The position numbers and the translations under genes were made by a program. Below are positions 7,207 through 11,414 of a stretch of 11,414 nt of DNA, one piece after another. The stretch is from Bacillota bacterium (GTDB lineage: Bacteria > Bacillota > Dethiobacteria > DTU022). The first letter of the stretch is position 1; every line of letters begins with the position of its first letter. The notes under the pieces are model-generated. The model searched no databases and was not told the origin of the DNA. It saw nothing but the letters and a program-made list of their open reading frames with translations. Location: contig JAAZPS010000169.1 of assembly GCA_012797095.1 (NCBI GenBank), positions 1 to 11,414 of the forward strand, given 5' to 3'.

Positions 7207-8523
7207 CTACCGCCCTTTTCCGCTGTAGAAAAAAGCAGCCTGCACCGAGCGAACGATATAGAGCACCGCTGCCAGAACGGTGAGCAGTCCCAAAAATAGC
7301 AGCACCTGATTGAGCATGAAAAGTGTCCGCGAGCACCAGAAGGAGAGATTGCTGCACGGGACCGTCTGCAGAAATACGGGGAGAGCTGCCCGGCCGAGCA
7401 GTTTTCTACCGGGCCCCAGCAGGAAGGCGGTGAACAGTCCGGCGATGAAGGTATGGATCGCCCGGGCTGCCAGGTAGGGGGCCAACCTCAGATCGGTTCT
7501 GGAGATGATGCTGGCCACCTGAAAATGGACCGAGAGACCGCTCCAGGCGATGATCATCCCTATGGCGATGAGCCTTTCCCCCATGGGCGCCCCGGCAGCC
7601 CCGGCCGCAGCCTGGCAGCCCAGGTCAATCTCGAAAAAGCCGCTGACCAGGGGAGCAGCCAGGGCCGGGCTGAGCCCGACCAGATTCAGCAGGGCGGTCA
7701 CCCCCCGGCCCAGAAAAGCGACCACCCCGATAAGCTCGAGGATGCGGATAACGACAGCCAGCAGGATGATAAAACCGCCGACAAGGAGCAGGGTCTCGAC
7801 CGATCTGTGGATCGCCTCCCCCATCAGACGGCCCAGGGGGCGCCCGTCTTTTTCCCGTGCCTCCACCAGAGCCTGCAGCGCCCGGCTGAACAGAAAACCC
7901 CGCCGCGGGACCTGCTCTGCCGTGGCCGCCTCCCTCTGGCGGTAAAAGCGCATCAGAAAACCGAGGGTCAGGCTGGAAAGATAGTGGGCCAGCATGATCG
8001 TCAACCCCGCCTCGGGGTGGCCGAGCATCCCCACGGCAACGGCACCGATCATGAAGAGGGGGTCCGCGGTATTGGTGAAACTGAGCAACCTCTCCGCCTC
8101 GACCCGGTTGCACAGGTTCTGGGTTCGCAGCTCCGCCGTCAGGACTGCGCCGATGGGAAAGCCCGAAGCCAGCCCCATGGCCATGACAAAAGAGCCGGAA
8201 CCGGGCACGTTGAACAGAGGGCGCATCACCGGTTCCAGGAAAACACCCATCATATGAACAACACCGAGACCGATCAGGATCTGTGAAATGACGAAGAATG
8301 GAAGCAGGCCGGGAAAGACAATATCCCACCAGATATGCAGCCCGGCCACGGCCGCCTCGAAAGCATCCTTGGGAAAGCGCACCATCGAGACAGTCAAGAA
8401 GATGGCGCAGAAAGCGATCAGATAGCTGTAAAGAGCCTGTTTATGCCGCGGCAGCTCATCTTTTTGACGGTACAGCAGGTAGAAAAACAGCAAAATTACT
8501 GCAGCAGAGACAGCCAAACGCAA
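7207..8523 (-). CDS. ylbJ: Sporulation integral membrane protein YlbJ
   Basis: YlbJ is a polytopic membrane protein of endospore formers with nucleoside-recognition (Gate) domains; in Bacillus subtilis it is made in the mother cell under sigma-E and is needed for spore cortex formation. The 438 residues carry its most conserved blocks: WWDIVFPGLLPFFVIS at 65-80, EPVMRPLFNVPGSGSF at 97-112, MGLASGFPIGA at 116-126 and SFTNTADPLF at 148-157. A second Gate-like half lies at roughly 260-370. The start is TTG 8523: AGGAGG (8532-8537) sits 8 bases upstream, and a second TTG follows two codons later. The C-terminus has an extra hydrophobic span ending in a charged tail, which makes it slightly longer than the B. 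subtilis protein. The gene lies 81 bp after the acyl-CoA ligase gene on the same strand, and its start region lies in a long inverted repeat described separately. Confidence 0.92.
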   Translation of the reverse strand: MRLAVSAAVILLFFYLLYRQKDELPRHKQALYSYLIAFCAIFLTVSMVRFPKDAFEAAVAGLHIWWDIVFPGLLPFFVISQILIGLGVVHMMGVFLEPVMRPLFNVPGSGSFVMAMGLASGFPIGAVLTAELRTQNLCNRVEAERLLSFTNTADPLFMIGAVAVGMLGHPEAGLTIMLAHYLSSLTLGFLMRFYRQREAATAEQVPRRGFLFSRALQALVEAREKDGRPLGRLMGEAIHRSVETLLLVGGFIILLAVVIRILELIGVVAFLGRGVTALLNLVGLSPALAAPLVSGFFEIDLGCQAAAGAAGAPMGERLIAIGMIIAWSGLSVHFQVASIISRTDLRLAPYLAARAIHTFIAGLFTAFLLGPGRKLLGRAALPVFLQTVPCSNLSFWCSRTLFMLNQVLLFLGLLTVLAAVLYIVRSVQAAFFYSGKGR

Positions 8524-8578
8524 AGGGCTTTCCTCCTCGACAGGCTATAGTCTATTATAGTGAGCGAGGAAAGCCCTT
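8521..8578 (-). promoter_or_regulatory. Inverted repeat over the ylbJ ribosome site, with an internal TATAAT
   Basis: AAGGGCTTTCCTC (8523-8535) and GAGGAAAGCCCTT (8566-8578) are perfect inverted copies of 13 bases, 30 bases apart. On the ylbJ transcript the downstream arm covers four bases of the AGGAGG site and the first base of the TTG start. Inside the loop a second, 5-bp dyad (8545-8549 with 8556-8560) surrounds TATAAT on the minus strand (8559-8554), well placed to start a transcript near 8547. Such a transcript would lack the upstream arm. No good -35 or sigma-E -35 element was found. Confidence 0.55.
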
Positions 8579-8591
8579 AGACCAGTTTTAT

Positions 8592-8612
8592 AAAAAGGCC
8601 GCTTTCAAGCGG
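8592..8612 (-). terminator. Small terminator-like hairpin at the end of the acyl-CoA ligase gene
   Basis: CCGCTT and AAGCGG form a compact stem (8599-8612) that contains the ligase stop codon. On the minus strand it is followed by CC and five T residues (8596-8592). With a 5-bp stem and 4-base loop it is weak, so some read-through into ylbJ is expected. Confidence 0.45.
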
Positions 8613-10311
8613 TTGCGTCCCATTTCCCTTCGCTGCGCAGCTGCTCGACAATCCCTTCCGCCAGATTCTTCAGCTCGCGTTTATCCACCTTGGCCACCCT
8701 GGTCAGGGGAAAATCCTTATCCTGGGGCCAGATCTCGACATGCTGCGGTCTTTTGTAGGCGGCAATGCCCTTGCAGTGCTCCTCGATCTCCGCGGTGGTC
8801 AATTCGACGCCCTTCTTCGGACGGATAAAGGCAAAGATACCTTCATCAAAGATCTTGTGCTTGATCCCGACCACATCGACCAGATCGACCTTCTCATGAG
8901 AGGCGATGTGATCCTCCACCTCATCGGGGAAGACCTGGTACCCCTTCTGCTTGATCACAAATTTTTGTCTCCCCGAGAGAAACAGGGCCCGGTTGGGGCC
9001 GACCATCCTGTAGTAGCCCATATCCCCGGTGTAGAGCACACCGTCCCGGGAGACCGCCTTCGCTGTTTCTTCCGGAAGATTGTAATAGCCCTTGAAGACG
9101 ATGGGCCCGTGCACGCAGATCTCCCCGACCTCCCCGTCGGGAAGCTCCTTACCGGCGGTGCCGTCAGCCTGCATCGGCTCGCGCACGGTAACCGGCGCCA
9201 GCTCATCGAAAGCAGCCCCGACCTGGCCGGCCATCTCTTCAACGGTAATACCCGAGGCGGTAAAGGTGTAGAAACCGGCCGTTTCGGTCATCCCCATCCC
9301 CGTACCGAAATTGGGCGCCATCTTCGCCATCTCCCTCAAAAATACACTGTCCACGGCAGAGCCGCCGTAGATGGCGAAGCGCAGGCTGCTCAGATCAAAG
9401 TCGCCGTACTCGGGAAGGGCCCATTCCAGGCGGTACTGGGTTGGAATCTGACCCAGCACGGCGATACGGTATTTTTCGATCGCCTCCAGGGTCGCCTTCG
9501 GATTGAAGATCTGCAGCAGATGGGCCGTGCCGCCCAGATAGAGCGTGGTCATCAGCTGCTCGGTAACACAGCCGACATGGCTGGGCGGCAGATTGATCAG
9601 CATCCGCATCTCTTCCCTGCCGATCTCGCGGCCAATCCCCCGGGCCAGCACCTCATTCTGAATAATGATATTCTCATGGCTCATCACCGCCGGTTTGGGC
9701 TCACCGGTTGTCCCGGTAGTAAAGATGATCAGGGCCGGGGTATCCGTATCGATCGCAGCAGCGGCTTTCTTCAGTTTCCCCTGGAAAAGATCCTTGATCT
9801 TCAAAAGGATCAGCTTCCCCTTCTTCATCATATCGGTGATCGCCATCGCTCCGTCCAGCAGCTCCCCCGGCTGCGGATCAGGGGTAAACTGGACCAGATA
9901 CTCAACATAGGGGCAGTTCTCCCGGACCGCTTTCCCCACCTCACGAAAATCGCGCAGCGGTGTTTTGCCCAGGAAAAAGAAAGCTTTGGGCTTGATCTTG
10001 CCCAGATCGCGAACCACTTCCGTCTCTTTGAGACGCACATCCAGGGGAGCAATGATCGCTCCGATCTTGAAACAGGCGTACATCAAGATAACATGCTCGG
10101 GAATAAGTACCAGCATCGTGGCAACGCGGTCACCCTTTTTGATACCGAGGTCAAGAAGCCTCAAGGCGAAGAAATCCACCATGGTGAGAAACTGTTTGTA
10201 GGTCACTGTTTTGCCGTCGTCAAACTGGATCAGGGCCGGTTTCTGAGGATCGACCCGCGCCCATTTCTCCGGATAATCATTCAGCAGCGGCAACTTCCAT
10301 TCCTGAGACAT
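8605..10311 (-). CDS. AMP-forming acyl-CoA ligase (ANL superfamily)
   Basis: This 568-residue cytoplasmic enzyme activates a carboxylic acid with ATP to an acyl-adenylate and then transfers it to coenzyme A. All core motifs of adenylate-forming enzymes are present in order: the phosphate-binding loop FTTGTTGEPKPAV near residues 197-209, GMGMTETAG near 338-346, YTGD near 427-430, the hinge region GRQKFVIKQKGYQVFP near 447-462, and the catalytic Lys541 in LTRVAKVDKREL. In the phosphate loop the usual Gly after Lys is Pro. The substrate cannot be told: medium- or long-chain fatty, aromatic and carnitine-type acids are all possible. GTG 10314 is directly adjacent, but ATG 10311 is preferred because GGGAGG (10319-10324) is 7 bases from it. 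A promoter is proposed at 10414-10442, and a weak terminator overlaps the stop. No electron-transfer or dehydrogenase genes are next to it. Confidence 0.93.
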   Translation of the reverse strand: MSQEWKLPLLNDYPEKWARVDPQKPALIQFDDGKTVTYKQFLTMVDFFALRLLDLGIKKGDRVATMLVLIPEHVILMYACFKIGAIIAPLDVRLKETEVVRDLGKIKPKAFFFLGKTPLRDFREVGKAVRENCPYVEYLVQFTPDPQPGELLDGAMAITDMMKKGKLILLKIKDLFQGKLKKAAAAIDTDTPALIIFTTGTTGEPKPAVMSHENIIIQNEVLARGIGREIGREEMRMLINLPPSHVGCVTEQLMTTLYLGGTAHLLQIFNPKATLEAIEKYRIAVLGQIPTQYRLEWALPEYGDFDLSSLRFAIYGGSAVDSVFLREMAKMAPNFGTGMGMTETAGFYTFTASGITVEEMAGQVGAAFDELAPVTVREPMQADGTAGKELPDGEVGEICVHGPIVFKGYYNLPEETAKAVSRDGVLYTGDMGYYRMVGPNRALFLSGRQKFVIKQKGYQVFPDEVEDHIASHEKVDLVDVVGIKHKIFDEGIFAFIRPKKGVELTTAEIEEHCKGIAAYKRPQHVEIWPQDKDFPLTRVAKVDKRELKNLAEGIVEQLRSEGKWDATA

Positions 10312-10413
10312 CACTTTTCCTCCCTTGATCGGTTTGATTTGGTAAAATCTTCACCAGTTTCGCCAAAGATTGTCTTTTAAAAAAACAAACTCATCTGTTA
10401 ATATTCTAATTTA

Positions 10414-10442
10414 AAGATAAATTATATTGGCCCTTTCGTCAA
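10414..10442 (-). promoter_or_regulatory. Candidate sigma-A promoter of the acyl-CoA ligase gene
   Basis: On the minus strand TTGACG (10442-10437) and TATCTT (10419-10414) are 17 bases apart. The -35 matches five of six bases and the -10 four of six, inside an AT-rich stretch (about 10375-10430) that stands out from the GC-rich surroundings. Transcription would start about 95 bases before the gene, just after the palindrome array. Confidence 0.5.
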
Positions 10443-10471
10443 GCTATTTTTGAAAGGGAAGATGAAGGGAA

Positions 10472-10492
10472 TGAGTCAAAGGAACAGACCCC
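10472..10492. repeat. Truncated palindrome variant
   Basis: It begins TGAGTCAAAGGAACAG and ends in CCCC, then runs directly into copy 1 without its own right arm. It shares the left arm with the other copies but has a different loop, so it appears to be a diverged relative cut at the copy 1 boundary. Confidence 0.6.
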
Positions 10493-10521
10493 TGAGTCAA
10501 GGGGACGGTGACTTTGACTCA
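10493..10521. repeat. Palindrome copy 1
   Basis: Left arm TGAGTCAAGG and right arm CTTTGACTCA form 10 pairs (one G-T) around a 9-base loop, GGACGGTGA. It is followed by the 32-bp short form of the flank. Confidence 0.9.
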
Positions 10522-10553
10522 CGGGCTAAGAGCTCACGATGGTGCAGGGGGAC

Positions 10554-10582
10554 TGAGTCAAGGGGACGGTGACTTTGACTCA
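10554..10582. repeat. Palindrome copy 2
   Basis: It is identical to copy 1 and is followed by the 48-bp long form of the flank, ending in TCTCGCGA exactly where copy 3 begins. Confidence 0.9.
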
Positions 10583-10630
10583 CGGGCTAAGAGCTCACGA
10601 TGGTGCAGGGGGATAGCTGCAATCTCGCGA

Positions 10631-10659
10631 TGAGTCAAGGGGACAGTGACTTTGACTCA
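10631..10659. repeat. Palindrome copy 3
   Basis: It differs from copy 1 by a single G to A change in the loop; both arms are unchanged. Its right flank (24 bp, containing CATATATCATAGG) is unrelated to that of the other copies. Confidence 0.9.
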
Positions 10660-10683
10660 CCATATATCATAGGATGGTTCCGC

Positions 10684-10712
10684 TGAGTCAAGGGGACGGT
10701 GACTTTGACTCA
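10684..10712. repeat. Palindrome copy 4
   Basis: It is identical to copy 1. Its flank carries the long form with one added G and one G to A change, and then continues without interruption into unique sequence, which suggests that this is the parental arrangement. Confidence 0.9.
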
Positions 10713-10780
10713 CGGGGCTAAGAGCTCACAATGGTGCAGGGGGATAGCTGCAATCTCGCGATAACGATCAGTTTGGTCAG

Positions 10781-10848
10781 CCCCCGGTGTACCAGAAGAC
10801 CCGCTGGGCCTTACCGGGGGGTGCCGGATGGTCAAGGACCACACCCCC
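10781..10848. other. Two adjacent GC-rich inverted repeats
   Basis: CCCCCGGT (10781-10788) pairs with ACCGGGGG (10813-10820), and inside it CCAG can pair with CTGG. Overlapping its right arm, GGGGGTG (10817-10823) pairs with CACCCCC (10842-10848), and inside that TGGTC (10829-10833) pairs with GACCA (10837-10841) around a 3-base loop. The two outer stems compete for 10817-10820, so only one can form fully at a time. No T-tract follows on either strand. It could be a structured RNA remnant or simply the end of a mobile element; no known RNA family was recognised. Confidence 0.5.
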
Positions 10849-10904
10849 AAGATGACTGGCAGGGGGAACCGGTCCGCACAATTGCATTGCGGCCCTCCCG
10901 TGGT

Positions 10905-11414
10905 TTAGCGAAGCACTTCCTGCAGCGCCGTCAGGAAGCGCTCGTTTTGCTCCTCAGTACCGCAGGTAACCCGGATATGGGTGGGAAAACCGAAGATATC
11001 ACCGCTGCGGACAATGACTCCTCGCCGCAGCAGCACTTCAAACAGCTGCCTCGAATCAACGCCAGCATCGACAAAGACAAAGTTGCCCCCGCTGGGCGCA
11101 ACTTGCAGCCCCAGCCGCTGCAACCTTTCCGCAAGCTGACGCCGCCCTTTTTCAACCAGCTCCAGGCTGCGAGCCAGGTGCTCCTCATCCTCCAGCGCAG
11201 CAGCAGCGGCAATCTGGGCCGGCGTATTTACATTGAAGGGTTCCCTGACCCTGTTGAGATCGGCGATCACCCCGGCTGGGGCAAAGCCGTAACCGACCCG
11301 TAGGCCGGCCAGGCCGTAGATCTTGGAAAAAGTCCGCAGCACGATCAACGGCCGTCCCTGCCTGATATAGTCGAATCCGTCAGGGTGCTCGCTGCCAGCA
11401 TACTCGATATAGGC
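10905..11414 (-). CDS. hisC: Histidinol-phosphate aminotransferase (N-terminal part outside the window)
   Basis: The frame is open to the window edge, so only the last 169 residues are seen. HisC is a cytoplasmic PLP enzyme that converts imidazole-acetol phosphate to histidinol phosphate in histidine synthesis. The fragment starts at AYIEY, the end of the conserved DEAYxEY motif of class I/II aminotransferases. Lys31 of the fragment in RTFSKIYGLAGLRVGYG binds PLP. Further HisC-type blocks are NVNTPAQIAA, SGGNFVFVDAG and, near the end, HIRVTCGTEEQNERFL, whose Arg is the usual substrate carboxylate binder. A related class I/II aminotransferase with another amino-acid substrate is possible but less likely. 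No other his gene lies downstream; the gene is the last before the repeat-rich region. A small bulged hairpin without a T-tract follows the stop codon. Confidence 0.88.
   Translation of the reverse strand, partial: AYIEYAGSEHPDGFDYIRQGRPLIVLRTFSKIYGLAGLRVGYGFAPAGVIADLNRVREPFNVNTPAQIAAAAALEDEEHLARSLELVEKGRRQLAERLQRLGLQVAPSGGNFVFVDAGVDSRQLFEVLLRRGVIVRSGDIFGFPTHIRVTCGTEEQNERFLTALQEVLR

Larger units (their letters stand above)
10472..10761. repeat. Array of four 29-bp palindromes with duplicated flanks
   Basis: Four copies of a 29-bp palindrome (TGAGTCAA at one end, TTGACTCA at the other) start at 10493, 10554, 10631 and 10684, preceded by a truncated variant at 10472. The DNA between them is also repeated. 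The flank beginning CGGGCTAAGAGCTCAC follows copies 1, 2 and 4; it is 32 bp after copy 1 and 48 bp after copy 2, and it continues into unique DNA after copy 4. As a result 10493-10553 and 10554-10614 are a 61-bp tandem duplication differing at one base. It resembles repetitive extragenic palindrome clusters of the kind spread by RAYT-type transposases, but no such gene is in the window. Confidence 0.85.
10312..10904. other. 593-bp gene-free region between hisC and the ligase gene
   Basis: No credible gene lies here. From the ligase side it holds the ribosome site, an AT-rich leader and promoter (to about 10442), a palindrome array (10472-10761), a GC-rich part with strong inverted repeats (10781-10848), and a small bulged hairpin just after the hisC stop (CCGC at 10874-10877 with GCGG at 10889-10892, extended by AAT and ATT). 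The last is on the hisC transcript but has no T-tract. No transposase or RNA gene was recognised. Confidence 0.7.

Noticed and set aside
8740..10380. Long plus-strand open frame of 546 codons opposite the acyl-CoA ligase gene
   Set aside because: It is the antisense shadow of a gene carrying every adenylate-forming motif; its product is rich in His, Gln and Asp and has no domain.
10472..10712. CRISPR array
   Set aside because: There are only four full repeats, the intervals between them vary (32, 48 and 24 bp), the intervals are themselves copies of each other, and no cas gene is present. The repeats are strong palindromes with duplicated flanks, which does not fit a spacer array.
10713..10818. 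Short minus-strand open stretch of about 31 codons ending in TAG within the repeat flank
   Set aside because: It reads smoothly (ending IARLQLSPCTIVSS), but it is bounded upstream by TAA and has no start or ribosome site; at most it could be the tail of a decayed gene.
10731..11303. Plus-strand open frame of 190 codons starting in the repeat array
   Set aside because: Its second half is antisense to hisC and its first half runs through inverted repeats; there is no ribosome site or recognisable motif.

Overview
The window looks like chromosomal DNA from a GC-rich, anaerobic, endospore-forming Bacillota (clostridial-type) bacterium. The main reasons are a clear YlbJ sporulation membrane protein, strong AAGGAGGT-type ribosome binding sites, and probable TTG starts on three genes (the MOT1-type transporter, the YfcC-type carrier and ylbJ). 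No plasmid, phage or transposase gene is visible. The assignment is an inference from gene content, not from any search.

Layout, left to right. (1) 2-1831, plus strand: the 3' part of a crotonase-family gene that carries the three acidic residues of dienoyl-CoA isomerases, then a MOT1-type molybdate/sulfate transporter, closed by a good intrinsic terminator. (2) 1973-6390, minus strand, read from the right: a YfcC/C4-dicarboxylate-carrier family permease, the signal peptide peptidase SppA, a Yip1-domain membrane protein, and a phosphoserine aminotransferase of the Methanosarcina/alphaproteobacterial type. (3) 6560-7144, plus strand: rsmD, the 16S rRNA guanine-N2 methyltransferase. It converges on (4) 7207-8523, minus strand: ylbJ. 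(5) 8605-10311, minus strand: an adenylate-forming acyl-CoA ligase with its own promoter. (6) 10312-10904: a 593-bp gene-free region holding an array of 29-bp palindromes embedded in locally duplicated flanks, followed by a GC-rich stretch able to form several hairpins. (7) 10905-11414, minus strand: the C-terminal part of histidinol-phosphate aminotransferase (hisC).

The protein-coding genes belong to known families and form short transcription units rather than one pathway: fatty/organic acid CoA metabolism (dienoyl-CoA isomerase-like protein, acyl-CoA ligase), amino-acid synthesis (serC, hisC), membrane proteolysis and transport, rRNA modification and sporulation. The parts that deserve a second look are non-coding: the palindrome array and structured DNA between hisC and the acyl-CoA ligase gene, and a perfect 13-bp inverted repeat that overlaps the ylbJ ribosome binding site and start codon with a TATAAT box inside its loop. 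The absence of coaD between rsmD and ylbJ is a further small anomaly. I did not find a convincing new multi-gene system here.
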